A stretch of 64,000 bases of DNA from Sympetrum striolatum. Its lineage: Eukaryota > Arthropoda > Insecta > Odonata > Libellulidae. This document shows, in pieces, positions 11,140 to 24,556 of the stretch. Position numbers and translations under genes: made by a program. Under the pieces are notes generated by a model. It searched no databases. It worked only from the letters and a program-made list of their open reading frames with translations, and had not been told where the DNA came from. Position 1 is the stretch's first letter. Every line of letters begins with the position of its first letter. The stretch lies in contig CANPUZ010000077.1 of NCBI GenBank assembly GCA_947579665.1, positions 124,001-188,000 of the forward strand, in the 5' to 3' direction.

Positions 11140-12640
11140 CATCTTTGTCCAGGTTTTTGTGATCCTATTTTGGACTAGGCTTCATGTAAAGCATTTGGAA
11201 AATTTCATGTTCAACCTCTTTCTCTTAATTGGTTTTGCTTAGATAATGTCTGCAATAGAATGATGTTGATTTCAGTTGTTCTTCTTTCTAGTCCCTCATT
11301 TGTCTTTTTATATTTTGTAAGTTTTGTTACTTTGTAAGTAACGTATGACTGTCAAAACAATACCTTTTTTCTGAAGCATACATTTGGACACAAGTATAAG
11401 TGTAAAAATTTGTATTCTGTTTGTTTGTTTTCCTCTTTGATCCCACAGTTTTGTGATTTTTTTTCATGGCAAATGGTGTGAAGCTTATTAATTTAATTTG
11501 ATATTAATTACAGAAATTCATGTTGTGATACTTAAGGTATATCTAGCATAGGAGTAAAGAAATCAGTACAAAATTGCTATAATGCAGTCGTATGTCTATG
11601 ATTTTCATGAATTTAAAAATCACAGTTCTTATCAAAAACAATAATCACTCACAATCATAATGAACTAACCATTTTAATCTATATAAATAAACATAATAAT
11701 GATAACATAAGTACATTCATAAATAAAAATGGCTTATTTTGGCAGCATACAGATCTTCTTTAAATTCTGCTATTAATTTCCTTAGTATTCCTTTCTCTAT
11801 TTGTATTTATAAATAATATAATAGAAGTGTGTATAATTCTTGTGATAGCCCAATGATTTCACGAAGAAATTTTTTTAAAACTTTCCCTCAAGTTTTCAAA
11901 TCATGACCCAAGGTAAAAATAAATATATTATGTATAAAAATCACTGTTAATAATCAGATAAAATTAGAAACATTGGTCAATCTTTGCATATGTTCACACA
12001 TGTTTAAGTAAGAATATAAAAAATATGATGAGTGTAGAGTTAAAAAAAAATAAATAAATTTCAAAGTTTGGAGTAGAGAAAAGACTTAACATTTCACTGA
12101 GTTATAGTTTTTAATTAATAAAAATAATTTATAGGAACATAATCTACTAGGAATCAAAGGAAAGAAAAAGTATATGTTTAACAATATTTATTATATAGAA
12201 GGTATTGAAAAACAAAAGGTTTACATTTATAAGAGGTTTTTTAATGAGGAATTCATTCTGAAATATTTCTTTGGATCCTCAATGAAAAAATATGCTCTTT
12301 TACGCAGCTTTTAATAATCACTTTATCCTTTCTAGTTATTCACTATGATGTGCAGATATTTGCTTTAACCTTTTTCTATTTGCTTACCTTCTAATGGTAG
12401 TAATAAATTTATTGGTCCAAGGACAATAGGTCTTCATAATGAATTAAAACTTTGTGTAAGGCATTCCCTAAATATATCACAAATCATGCATCTAAATACA
12501 ATAATCACACATACATTTTTAACCATTATTTAACAATATCAAAATTGATTTACCATACATTTCATTACAATTTCAGTAAACACATTTGCTATAGTTCTTA
12601 TTACTTTTTTACCTTAAAATTCAAACTAGCAAGTCATCTA
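11140..12640. other. AT-rich intergenic DNA, nothing recognised
   Basis: No gene or element could be assigned. The region is more AT-rich than average, with several A/T homopolymer runs. It lies inside the segment bracketed by inverted family A copies. Confidence 0.35.
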
Positions 12641-12647
12641 ACCTAAA

Positions 12648-12900
12648 TTACTTATTATATTTATTAAAAAATTCATCTGCCCTCTTAAATGGCTTGCAAA
12701 TCGAGTATTTTTTCAGCCTTTTAGAAATTAATTTACCCTTCACATTTTTTAATTCACCAGGTAGCATATTGTTTATAAGCCATTATCTAAAAGCTCTTAT
12801 CAGTCCTCGGAATAAAAATACTTCTCAAAAAGTGTTCATGAATATCCTTTTGTTTCAGTTTTCCAATGATATTGAGATGAATTAAGTTAGCACATGCTTA
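12648..12900 (-). pseudogene. Decayed LINE reverse transcriptase C-terminus
   Basis: Reading the minus strand, a frame ends with MLPGELKNVKGKLISKRLK and, a few residues on, FKRADEFFNKYNK before the stop at 12650-12648. This matches the end of many non-LTR reverse transcriptases, where a YNxLPxEIK block precedes a short basic helix and a terminal FxxxDEFF-like motif. Upstream, FLRSIFIPRTDKSF appears in another frame, so at least one frameshift is present. A further LP-motif fragment near 13100 may belong to a second copy. No catalytic residues are retained. Confidence 0.6.
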
Positions 12901-13675
12901 GATATAAGCTGATGTCAAAGGTACTCCTTAAAACATGACCTTCATGTTTGTCTTCTCCCAAGAGATTCTAAGATATTAACATCATCTTATTTACTCACAA
13001 CTTATCTTTTGAATTTATTCTGCATGACCCCTTTTTGGTGGTAAAATTTCTCAAAACCATCTCTTATTATTATTTATATGCTCAGGCAAACTGTTCATCA
13101 TTTTGGGCATTTATTCAAAAATTAAAAATAATTTAGGTTTTCCTACATTAGCTAATTGTCTGCACTATTTTGTAAACATCAATAAACTTGTTTATCTGCA
13201 ATATGTAGACCTTAAAAATTCCTTAGCTTTTTCTAGTTATTTACATATTTCGTTCTATCCTTATGTTTTATTATTTGTATATTTACAAGATACATTCATG
13301 AAAGCGTAGGTTATGAAGATAAAAAAAATAATTTATGGATGTTAAAATTTAATTATCTGGAAAAGATTTATCTCTTGGATATTGCAAAAATTGTGTATAT
13401 ATTGAATTTTTTACTCCTCTGTAAATAGTTTTCTTGTATACATTATAAACGAAGTTAACAATTAAATCTAAAATTAATGTATTTGACACCTACCTTAATT
13501 GCTGTATTTATACAATTATTCTATATTTGTAGATCAGCTCAATTTTAAAATACATGAAGATTACGTTATAACCTTCTAAAAATGATGATACAGCAGGTAT
13601 ATACACTATAAAATAATATTATTTTTAATAATGATTATATAACTGACCGTAAAACTCGTACTTTGGTCCGCAGAA

Positions 13676-14150
13676 ATCACAGGCGAAGATCAACTGGAAA
13701 ATAACGAAAGAAATGAATGCAACAATAAAAACTAAGTAACTCACACTTTGATTTTCGAAAACAGATCATTAAATCACTGCCAAAACAAATGAATTGAACT
13801 GAATACAACATTCGCTATCAAATTAACTCACATTTCCTTTTCCGAAAACAGATCATTTAAATCACTTACAACGATTGATTGTGCACATCAATGTGACGAA
13901 ATCAATAAACATTAAACAAACTTCTCCTTAATTTTAAATAGGCTAAAATGCAAGAACTCGGATTCAACAGTGGCATTTGTCGTCAGGGGGAGCGGTTTTT
14001 AACACCCTAAAATTTCACAAAAAGTTCTTGTTTTTCGTCTAAAATCTCGATAATTCAATTCGAAAGCAATAATTCATGACCAACATAATATTCTTCATTT
14101 ATTTTCCCTTCTTTTGGTGCTCGTCTCAATCTCGTACTACATTTAAGACG
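13676..14150 (-). repeat. Dispersed repeat family A, copy 2 (inverted)
   Basis: Matches 8500-9058 in reverse: GAAGATCAACTGGAAAATAAC, the GATTTTCGAAAACAGATCATT block (present twice), GTCGTCAGGGGG and the GACGAGCACCAAAAG block all occur in the mirrored order. With copy 1 it brackets a 4.6-kb segment in inverted orientation. Confidence 0.8.
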
Positions 14151-14728
14151 CCCGCAGAAGAAGCAAAAGTAAAGCGCAATCAGGAAGCGCCGGACGGGAG
14201 ACGGAAATGCGATGAGGAGTCGTAACGCCAAAAGAGGCCGTCGCATCAGTCGCCCCCCGATGACGAGGATGTTTGCGCACTTGGTTGATGTCAATATTTT
14301 AAACAAATCGAATCAGAAAAAGGCGATTTTTGGTACATCCCTATTTGAGAAAAATATAGGATTGCGGTTCGTTCAATTTGCTCAAAGAATTTAACTTGAT
14401 AAGGATAAAAACAAAGCTGGTCATAAAAAGTATTCAATTTTGGATTCAGTTATAGTTAAGGGATATGAATGATTTCGTTACTCTTAAACTTGTTTTAACA
14501 ATTGAACCTGCTTGGAGAGAATTTTATTCAGTATTGAAAAATAAAAGTAAACCCAACCCTAAAATTAAATCCCAGTTACAAGTGGGGAATCCGTAGTAAC
14601 CGGCTGTGAAGAGAAAACATTCGATTAATCTTTGCATGATTACTTATAAATTTCTATGACTACATTTGCCAATAAACTGCAGTGATCGATGATTAATTTA
14701 GCTCTTTGTGAACCAAAACCGAAAAACC

Positions 14729-14764
14729 TTTTCGCCACCCGTTGACGCCAACGGGTGGCGAAAA
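14729..14764. repeat. Perfect 16-bp-stem hairpin
   Basis: TTTTCGCCACCCGTTG is followed by a 4-nt loop (ACGC) and its exact reverse complement. No T-run follows and no gene precedes it, so a terminator role has no support; it may be a remnant of a foldback element. Confidence 0.85.
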
Positions 14765-17700
14765 ATATTTTCGTCGAAGTTTAAATATTGTGTATAATTT
14801 TCTATTTTAAGTAATTAGGCGTCGACAGGTGAAATGGGCAAATTGAAATTTGAGACAAGAGGAACTGCTTAATAAATTTATTGAAGGTGTAAGGCTTGGA
14901 AAATGACTTAGGAAGAAAATGGCCAAAGAAAGCAATAAGGTTGCGATTAATTACCAAGAGACGAAAGAAATGGGGCGTATTTATGGATATGGATCTACCC
15001 AGTGATAGGAAACTTATGTGTTCATATTAAATTAATTGTTTACCTTAAGTAATTTGAATTCACGAGAATGTCATGGCTTTTTTCCTGGTAAATTTCGTTT
15101 CTTATAAAGATATCTATAAGAACAAGTTCAACGTTCCAATGACGGCTCAGATAAATTTACAATGACAACTAATTTTGAAATGAAATTGATGATTTTAATT
15201 GCGGTAAAGCTAAGAATATCGAAATCTGTTTCACTATATTAACGGCGAAAGGAGTCTAGCTATCTTCTTCAAATTCTATTAAAAAAAAATTAAATAGAGG
15301 CAACAAAATAGGGTATCAATTAGATAGGAAGAGAACACGCTTGTTGTGAATATCAAGATGAAAACCGACAAATGTAAAGGATACGTTCACTTTTAATAAG
15401 CCGTACTAAGACCCACATTTTCAGTTAAATTGTTCTCTAAATTTAATACTCACTAGGTTCCATTTCATACATTCAGTATTTCGTGCCCATAACTTATTCA
15501 CCTTTAAAACGATATCTTTATTTATGATTGGGAATTGATAGACAAGATTATTATTTCAGAATATAGCAATATTTTCTTTTTGCTCATCACACTACTTAAC
15601 TCTGTGGTCAAAATCATGAACAATATTGTATTAAAAAGCTAACGCTGTTGTGATAATACGAATCGGACTGTTAATATCCTTTACTTTGCATTCTTCCGTG
15701 CGGAGCGACCATCATTCTCCTTTGATTGAATGTTTACGATTTCTGCAAATAATGGTAAAAACTGATACTATCCAATTATTCATAGATCCTGTGTATTTCG
15801 CTCTATTTAAAGATGCGGTAGTCATCGATTTCCATAACTATTCATAGCCATCGCAGAAATTATTAAAATAGATTTAATTTATATTTTATGGTCATGTTAG
15901 AAGTGCGTGACGGATGCTTGATTCTTTATCCTATGATTTTGAAACTAGCTTCTAGCTCTCTTATGCATACTGTATAAAAATCGTAGGTTTAATGAACTTC
16001 TCATCGAAATAAATGAAGAATACATGGGGTGGATTTAGGCTAATGTGATTTAATTTAAACTCATGGTTCGGTTTAACGAAATAATTTATATTGAATAGTC
16101 TCTTTTCTGCGAGTATATTATAATAATTAAGCAATTAACAATGCTTTATTCTTGATTCGGACGAAATTAATCCAGGGAAGTTTACAAATCCAACAAAAAG
16201 AGTGATGAAGAACTATATATTTTTAACCGGCCTATTTCGGATACACAACTTTCTTCAGGTCGACTAAATAAAACAAAAATTGTGTGTTTATTACTAAGAT
16301 CTTTTTAATTCTTCAGTATGTCTTTCCACGAAGTGCGATATAATTTAGAATTAATCCAACAAGAATCCGTAATCATGGATAGCTTATATAATTAGGTTAG
16401 CTTTGCCAGATATAATGGTGGTAGTAACATATACTCGTTAGAAAAATTACCTTCAATCGAGCTTTGGATACCTTATTTTATAAGAGGTATCCTTACCAGG
16501 CATTGAACTCACCGGAAGCCTAACTAAATGCCTTTTTATGGCATTTTACGAGTCGTGATATCCTGACTCAGTTTACTCGAATAGGATGTGCCTGAAAACG
16601 TTAGAGAGCGGATATCGGTGCGGTGATCGAAATGGATCGCTCTGTAAATCCTCTAGTAAGCCATCGCTATCCGGCGGACGGAAGCATCTTCCAACGTAAG
16701 GTCATGCAGAACGAAATGTTCATTAAAGACTCAAGCGTATGCCTTAATGGTAACTGGTCACTTACGTTCCCAGATGTAGCAAATAGGCGTGTACTTCGAC
16801 TTAATGTCTTTTACTCACGGTCATCATAAAAGGTATTAAACTGAGTTTCACATCGGAAGTCAAGATTTTCTGCATCCAAGATCTAACGATGCGTTGCCTC
16901 AATGCAGTTCAACGCGATTTAAGGCTATTGGTTGGTGTTTCCATTTCCTTATCGAAAAAAGCTTTTCCAAGCCTTTTCCGACAATTGGCTTCATTGTCTC
17001 TGATGAAAACCTCGGTTGATACGTATTTATCGAATATATCCTTCAATTGAAATATTTCAATGATACAGCGACAGTGTAGTTGCAATATCACGGCAGTTTC
17101 AATTGAAATTTGACTTATTATCCCCAGTTATACTGCCTTGAAAACAAAATTAACGAAAATTTCAGGAAAAATAATCTTGGCCGCAAGGAATTGTCTAAAG
17201 GGCCGTGAGTAAGCTCATGGGTTAGGGGCTGAACCATGTCTGTTGATTTGCACCTCTAGCGGATGACTTACTTTTATAGGCTTAGAGCTAAGAGAAGAAC
17301 CAATTAAATCTGCGGTTTTCTGTGATTCCTACGGATTTCATTCTGTTTAAAAATCGAATTTGTGTTTTTTCGAAATTTTGCTGTATTTCTTAAAGTAATT
17401 CTCTATCCTGATTAGTATTTAGTAAAAGGCTTAGAATACGATTAATATACTTTTTCAGCAACAAAAGAGACAATTGAGTTCAATCATGAATGACCGAAAA
17501 GAATATGTGCTTCCAATCTCTGTTGCTATATTCAGAGAAATGGAAAGAATTACTCTCCGACTGCGTCTATTTGTGCGACTCTAGCATAATCAGGCACCTT
17601 TTTCGTAAATCAAGAAGGAACAATGGGGTGAGGAAAGCATTTCGGTGGGAAAAACATTGGTCTTTTGGATCTCCTCTTTGAGGATTAACATCGCATTTGT

Positions 17701-18660
17701 TCGATGAAATAGTTCATCACGTGATCGTAGACAGTTATCATATCTTTCAAGTATATTCTTTTGATAGATAGTTGTGCGCTTAAATATACTACGACTCATT
17801 ATGAACAATTGAAAGTCTGCGGTTTTATCTATAATTGTGTGGGTACATTCTCGCATTCTTTGTATTTTATTCTTTTATATCTTAGATTTATGCCTAGCAT
17901 TGGTTTGTAGGTTCACTAACAAATTCGAGGTATTTTATAAACTTAAAAAGCGAAAGAATCCGAATTAAATCTCAAGCCAGACAGTCAAACGCTCTCGACT
18001 ACATTTTCCTTTTTCTTTACGAATATTTAGCTTCTCTTGATAACTTTAGCAGTATTGCAAATGGCAAGTTAAAAACGTATTCCTCCACCACGTTGAGGTG
18101 TGCACCCTCCAAATGTTTGGTATCTTTTCGTAATAATGCTGATTTACCCTCATATTCCATCCCCGCGTTAACCTCATTTTAAATATTTTTTCATTAAAAT
18201 TTCAATAGTTTTGCGACTCTCGGTTCTCGAATTTTAGTATGTTCTCGAGAACATACACTCAAACACACCCAGACTCTATTTTATGTGTATAGATTTAATT
18301 TGAATACCAAGGTGTATGCAGCATGATAATGGAATTATTCGCAAAGAATTCGTCCTCATTCTTTGCTGATCTTCACGTAGAATTAAATCAAATTTAAATG
18401 GTTTCTTCTGAAATCCAGCCTGTCTCGCGTTTATACATTCCCATAGATCTGACAGTTGACAGAAGTTCTTCATCTTTCATTTACATTTTCCTCTCAATTT
18501 TCCTCTTGCATTCGCTTTTAATTGGCATTCGGAACATTCACTTAAATGATAACTTTACAATACCTCATTTCAAATCTGCAATTCTTTGATTTTAATTACG
18601 TTTAACCGCTTAAATACAAATCACTTTTGTTTAAATTTGTGGAAATTATAGAAAAGGCTA
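14765..18660. other. Intergenic DNA, nothing recognised
   Basis: Nearly 4 kb without an assignable gene or element. Short open frames at 15650-15847, 16623-16829 and 17490-17681 lack recognisable motifs and have no flanking splice signals that persuade me. Confidence 0.35.
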
Positions 18661-18661
18661 A

Positions 18662-18810
18662 TTCCCAAAGAGAAACGGACTTGAAAAAAGTCTGACAGGG
18701 CCTGGAATCGAACCCGGGATCTTCCTCTATCCGGAAGGCTGCCTTAACCATCTCCCGGGTTCGATTCCTGGCCCAGTCAGACTATTTTCAAGTCCGTTTT
18801 ACCTTGGGAA
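18662..18810. repeat. Head-to-head tRNA-derived SINE palindrome
   Basis: Arms 18662-18719 and 18753-18810 are near-perfect inverted copies carrying CCCGGGTTCGATTCC-type B boxes that point outward, followed by TCAGAC and CAAGTCCGT. The 33-nt centre contains, on the minus strand, GATGGTTAAGGCAGCCTTCC, an A-box-like and anticodon-arm-like sequence belonging to the left copy. The minus-strand half has the A box to B box layout of a tRNA-like SINE head; the plus-strand half lacks its own A box. Confidence 0.75.
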
Positions 18811-20059
18811 TGTTCCTGGGTGCACGCCCTTATGTGCAAATTCACCTAAACCCTTTTCTTATAAGAAAGGCTAATTTTAAGATATTAAATTTATTTATTC
18901 AAAAATAAAGTAGGTAGCTATTTCATCAATGTAACTGAATTTAAAATACATAAATTTTCCCATCATTAATGTTACAATATCTTTTATACCTGAACAATTT
19001 AATGTTTTCTTTGTATGGGATTAACAATTTAATATGTATTTGTAAATATCTTTATTCAGTATAGGTTTATAGAGTCTATGAAATTGAGTTATTAAACAAA
19101 AATATTGTCTAAATACAGGATATTCTGAATAAATGTTTTATTAATTAATTATTTGGGAGCAGAAATTTCAGTATTAACATTTCCGAATAAAAGCTTCCCT
19201 TTTAATATCCCTGCTAACAATTTGTACATGAATTATATCGCTTATCACAAATTATCTCATTCAATGAAATAATATATGTTTCCTAAAAGCAAATCCCATG
19301 CAACGTAGGTGTGTTTAAGAAACACATTGCCTGAACATTTGTCTGATACTGGCAAAACTCTGCCACGCTTCTCTTTGGCTCATTCAGATATGGAATGAAT
19401 GGGAATGTAAATAGAGGTATTCTAGTGAACGTAGATTCACCGAGAAAACACAGCTTTCAATTCAATATACAATGATACTGAATTACGTATCTGTTTTGCG
19501 TTTTGGGAACGGATTTAAAGAAATTGCTCTAAATCTCCGCAATGCATTTAGATTTTGCACCCACCTGGCGCCGATCTCACTCACATTCGTGAGATATAGT
19601 TCCTATGATAATTAATTAAGGACTAGTGATCACCCAGTGGTCGAAATTCAACCATAATTCATTGAATTTTTAAATCTGAACATGATTGAGGTTCTTTTGT
19701 CAAAGAGTATACCTCTATAATCATTGCTTATAATTTATTACATTATTTTTCCATTACGTCAGCTTTGAGCATTTAAAAATACGTCATTAGGGTGTTGTTT
19801 GCCTTAATTCCCTTCAATAAATGTAAAATTTTAATGTTAGAAAAATAAATAAAATACAATTACAGCTTGTAGCTTTATTTATTTTTCGATACTGTCATTT
19901 TTAATTGATTTCCATAACAAATTCCGTAAAATCGCCGTAATTGTATCCCTGTTATTTATTAATCAGTTAGCGACTGTTGGCATCTCGGTTAATTGTCCTC
20001 TTTTCATAATTTCTGGCATGAGTCCCTACCGTTAATTAAGTATGAAGATAAAATCCCCT

Positions 20060-20504
20060 TCTAATGAGAAAACGCATAAGCTCGGATTCAACAATCGCCT
20101 TGGTCTCCAGGGGGACTGCTTTGTTTACTACGAAGAAATTGCACTACATTTTCGTTCATTTTGCCAGAGTTCTCGTAATTTCGACTCGAATGCGATATTT
20201 TACGACCGAAATAAGAATATTCATTCAATTTCCTTTCTTTTGTTATTAATCTCGATTTCGTACCACCATTATTTCTGATTTAATTCTGCAAAAGAAAAAT
20301 GTCTGCAATCGATCAAAATGAACTTTACGTGCATTTCTTATGAGAGACGATTATACTGCTCCAGAGTCAAACCAAGGATATTTGGACAAAGATTTTAGCT
20401 TTCTGCACTCCTTCTCCATATACACTTTAACTATGCCAAATCTCAAACTATTCCGTTCGCGCAATATCCTTAAAAAGGGATCCAAAGTTTTCTCTTCACT
20501 TATT
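20060..20504 (-). repeat. Dispersed repeat family A, copy 3
   Basis: Shares CGGATTCAACAATCGCCTTG, the CCAGGGGGACTG block, ATAAGAATATTCATTCAATTT and TTTACGTGCATTTCTTATGA with the other copies, in the orientation of copy 2. A family C element starts directly at its right edge (20505). Confidence 0.75.
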
Positions 20505-21556
20505 ACTTTCTCCCTATACGTAGTATAGAGAAAGTATTGTATTCGCAAAAAAATTCGACCTCCAGATTTCGACGGAAATAGATGTTTTGGGGCCCATAGA
20601 GCATGTTTTAGCTATTTTCCCGAACATGTCTGTCTGTGTGTCTGTCTGTCTGTCTGTCTGTCTGTGGTTAAAAAGTTTGTGTGCGCTCTATCTTAAAAAG
20701 TAATTATCCGATCATTTTCAAAATTCATATTTAGAATTTTCCTAACAATACCAAGAGTTGATTAGTTTTTGGAGAATATCGCTTACCCGGAAGTTACGGT
20801 TTATCCGGAACAAAATTTTGTTTCTTAAATATCTCTGTAAGAATGCAATATAGGTATATACAATTACATACAAAAGTTATAGATAATTTACTTTACTACA
20901 ACTTTTGTATGAAACATTTTTTCGTAACACTGATTTTTTAGGAGTTATTCTTCAATAATGGTTAACCGGAAGCTGTTGTTTACCCAGAAAAGGAAGTTTT
21001 TCATACATATCTCTGTCAAAATGCAATATAGGTATATACATTTACACACAAAAGTTGTAGATTATGTATTTTACTACAACTTTTGTAGGAAACATTTTTT
21101 CGTAACACTGATTGTTTAGGAGTTATTTCCCAATAATGGTTAACCGGAAGTAGTTGTTAATCCAGAAATGTAAGTTTTTCATACATATCTCTGTCAAAAT
21201 GCAATGTAGGTATATACAATCATGTACCAAAGTTGTAGATAATGTTTTTTACTACAACTTTTGTATGAAACAGTTTTTCGTAACACTGATTGTTTACGAG
21301 TTATTCTTCAATAATGGTTAACCGGAAGTTGTTGTTTACCCAGAAATGGGAGTTTTTCATACATATCTCGATCAGAATGCAATGTAGGTATATACAATCA
21401 TGTACCAAAGTTGTAGATAATGTTTTTTACTACAAAGCTTGTATGAAACATTTTCTTGTAACACTCATTGTTTTGGAATTATTTATATATTACCGGCATA
21501 GGCTTCTGTTTTCAATAAATATGGAGAAAGTCATGTGTTGGCCACATCAGATTTTT
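20505..21556 (+). mobile_element. Family C element, copy 1 (C1 type, 178-bp internal repeats)
   Basis: The left end is a hairpin (ACTTTCTCCCTATACG / TATAGAGAAAGTA); the right end reads TATGGAGAAAGTCATGTG, then TTGGCCACATCAG and a T run. A TCTG microsatellite sits near 20630. The interior has tandem units of 178 bp: GTTAACCGGAAG recurs at 20961, 21139 and 21317. There is no transposase. Ends are inverted to each other over about 9 bp (ACTTTCTCC / GGAGAAAGT). Confidence 0.75.
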
Positions 21557-22354
21557 AATATATAGATTTGTCCAAATCATCGGATAAAACATATCGTCGC
21601 ATTACACGAAATTCCGGATAAAATGAAGTGTACGGATCGGAAGGACCGTTTAAAACGAATTAAAACTTTGCTAGAATATGAATTAATTTAATTCTTAGTC
21701 TATTTACTGGTATATTTAGTATTGCATTTAATATTGGTCTAAGTAGAACATCAATATAATAAATTTAGCATTTAATTTGTCCATTCGCCAACAATATTTT
21801 AAGTTTCGATTGCACTTTAATTAGGGATTCTAATGAAATATCTATTTTATGGACCATATGAAAGGTGATCAAAACCGGCTGAAGATGTGAATTAAATATA
21901 TATACAAGTATTAAGGAAGTAAGCACTTATAAGAGTAATTTGAACCACTCCGGTTAATTAGGATTTACGAAATATCGAAAGTCTCCTTAATTAAGTCTCA
22001 ATTAATAGTAGTTAATCCGAATTTTCAATCCCGCATTAAGTGCATGCGTGTAGTGACAGCCTTGACCTTGAATTAACTTACCACCTCGTATCTGTGGAAT
22101 TAGTAAACGTTCTTATATATCCTACGCACTATATTTGAAAGGTATGTATTTCTCTTTATGGTTGCGCACCAGGAACACGGTTACGGTGATCTTTTCCGCA
22201 CTATCAGTAATCCGGCACTCACACCAATCCCATCTGTGCAAGGAACGGAGATTGAGTCTAGTTTATTCACCTTAAACTCCAGAGCAGGAAGTTGCACAGC
22301 TTTCAGACTTTGGGAAACATTAAAACTCAACTCATCTTCTTCCCCTTGTATTCA

Positions 22355-22470
22355 AATACGAGAGTGTTTCTGTCGTAAAATGTGTTGACATTTCGTCCTC
22401 GGTTCGATCCCAGACGAGTCAAAGCATTTCCGTAAGAATCTGCGGCTGAAGCATTTTATTGTCGAAGAGA
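22355..22470 (+). repeat. Family A fragment, copy 4
   Basis: Contains CGGTTCGATCCCAGACGAGT and the adjoining CAAAGCATTTCCGTAAGAA, nearly identical to copy 1. The rest of the repeat is missing. Confidence 0.75.
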
Positions 22471-23202
22471 CGGAGCTTGAATTTTTCACTGTTCGGCGAA
22501 AATATTGCTTAGAAGTTGGTTCGGCGACGTATATTTAATTAAATCTTAACTAAGGGTCGATAACTCGCATGAAAATTCATTTATCGGAGATATAATAACA
22601 ACAAATGGTTGGCTCCCGTTAGATACATATAATTAAAATGCTCTACCCTCCATTTAAAGGACCTTTGTTATTACAACATACAACCATTTTGATGTGATTA
22701 AGAGTTTAAAAATACGATTTTTTATCAAAATGTTTATCTACACGTCTATCCTATAGATAAAATTACTCTATACATACATAAAAAGTGGAGGTTTTCAATT
22801 CACGTGCTTGAAGAGGGGATACTCGGAGACCTTTGATTTTTAATTTATCGTTTCCATAATTATATTCGAAATGTTTGTTTTGTTTACTCTCTCGGCGTTA
22901 CAAGCTCTCCGCCCGAGGAGGACACGCTCAATCCTCAGCGGTCATTATCGCTCCTCTTCTTAGAAAACCCTCGCGTTTGAAATTGGCCCGTTGACTTCGT
23001 CACCAAATCCAAACCACTCCTCGTATCTCATTTTTCGCTCCTGTTTGTGCAAGGGCGCGGCATTATAACATAATCGATTAAGGCCGGTTTTTTTTTCATG
23101 CATTTTAAATGACGCTCTGGTTCTTGGAAAAATGTAATGAATCTCTGAATTTTTCATTCATGCGAAATGTGATTTTTCGCGTTACGGCTCCCATTGATTT
23201 TT

Positions 23203-23324
23203 ACTTTCTCCATATACGAAGTAAGTATTGTTTTCATGAAAAAAATCGACTTCGAGATTTCAACGGAAATACATGTTTTGGGATCCTTAGATAACGTTTT
23301 GACCATTTTCGGAATGATGTCTGT

Positions 23325-23367
<43 letters not shown>

Positions 23368-24556
23368 TGTGTGATAGTGGGCACTCTAACGTGAAAACTC
23401 TTAGTCATATCAATACCAAACTTCATATATAGTCCTGCGGTGTGTGCTGTCAGAGTTGATTAGTTTTTGGAGTGAATCGGTTAACCGGAAGTCGAGCTTC
23501 ATTCATCAAAGCTCATTTCCGGTTTTCAAAATATCTCCATAAATATGATATATAGGTATATTGTATACCTTATATAAGTTTTAGATAATAGGATTTACTA
23601 TAACTTTTGTATTTAACATATTTTTGTATCCCCGGTTGATTAGGAATTATTCGTGAAATACTGATAAACCGGAAGAAGATGATTATGTACTTTGTGGGCG
23701 CTCTAACGTGAAAACTATTAGTCATATCAATACCAAACTTCATATATAGTCCTGCGGTGTGTGCTGTCAGAGTTGATTAGTTTTTGGAGTAAATCGATCA
23801 ACCGGAAGTCGAGCTTTATTCATTAAAGCTCATTTGCGGTTTTCAAAATATCTCCATAAATATGATATATAGGTATATTGTGTTCCTTATAAAAGATTTA
23901 GATAATCCAATTTACTATAACTTTTGTGTTTAACATATTTTTGTATCACCGGTTGATTAGGAGTTATTCGTGAAATACTGATAAACCGGAAGAAGATGAT
24001 TATGTACTTTGTGGGCGCTCTAACATGAAAACTACTTGTCGGATCTACACCAAATTTCATATATAGTACTTTTATTACAGTCGTTAGAGTTGATTAGTTT
24101 TTGGAGTGAATCGGTTACCCGGAAGTTGAGCTTCATTCTTCAAAGCTCATTTCCGGTTTTCAAAATATCTCCATAAATATGATATTTAGGTATATACTAT
24201 TATTTATAAATGTTTTAGAAAATATAATTTACTATAACTTTTGTATGAAACATATTTTTGTATCATTGATTTTTTAGGAGTTATTCATGAAATACTGATA
24301 AACTGGAAGTTGCTGATTATGTACTTTGTGGGTGCTCTGGGCTCTATGGGCGAAAGGCCAAATTCATCGTTTTTCATCGAGCATGTCCCGAAAAACATTA
24401 TTTATAATGTTTATTACGTAAAAGATAATAATATATAAATTAATCCCTCATCTTCCAAGTTTAGATGGAATATAGAGTTCGAAAACACTGTCGTAGATAA
24501 ATATTTACATCTTATGTATGGAGAAAGTCATGTGCTGGCCACATCAGATTTTTTTA
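23203..24556 (+). mobile_element. Family C element, copy 2 (C2 type, 317-bp internal repeats)
   Basis: Has the same terminal motifs as copy 1, a (GT)n run at 23323-23371, and three tandem units of about 317 bp, each opening with GTGGGCGCTCTAACRTGAAA (about 23377, 23695, 24012; a degenerate fourth start at 24329). Each unit contains a TTGATTAGTTTTTGGAG block and ACCGGAAGTCGAGCTT. No coding potential beyond chance frames through the GT run. Confidence 0.8.

Noticed and set aside
18673..18799. Genuine tRNA gene with CCCGGGTTCGATTCC
   Set aside because: B-box arms are inverted copies around one A-box-like centre, acceptor stems do not form, and the sequence continues into shared SINE body.
20940..21500. 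CRISPR-like array (regular spacing near 178 bp)
   Set aside because: Entire units are repeated with no unique spacers, inside a dispersed eukaryotic element.
23154..23426. Cys-Val and Thr-His repeat proteins in family C copies
   Set aside because: Translation of GT/CA microsatellites in both directions.
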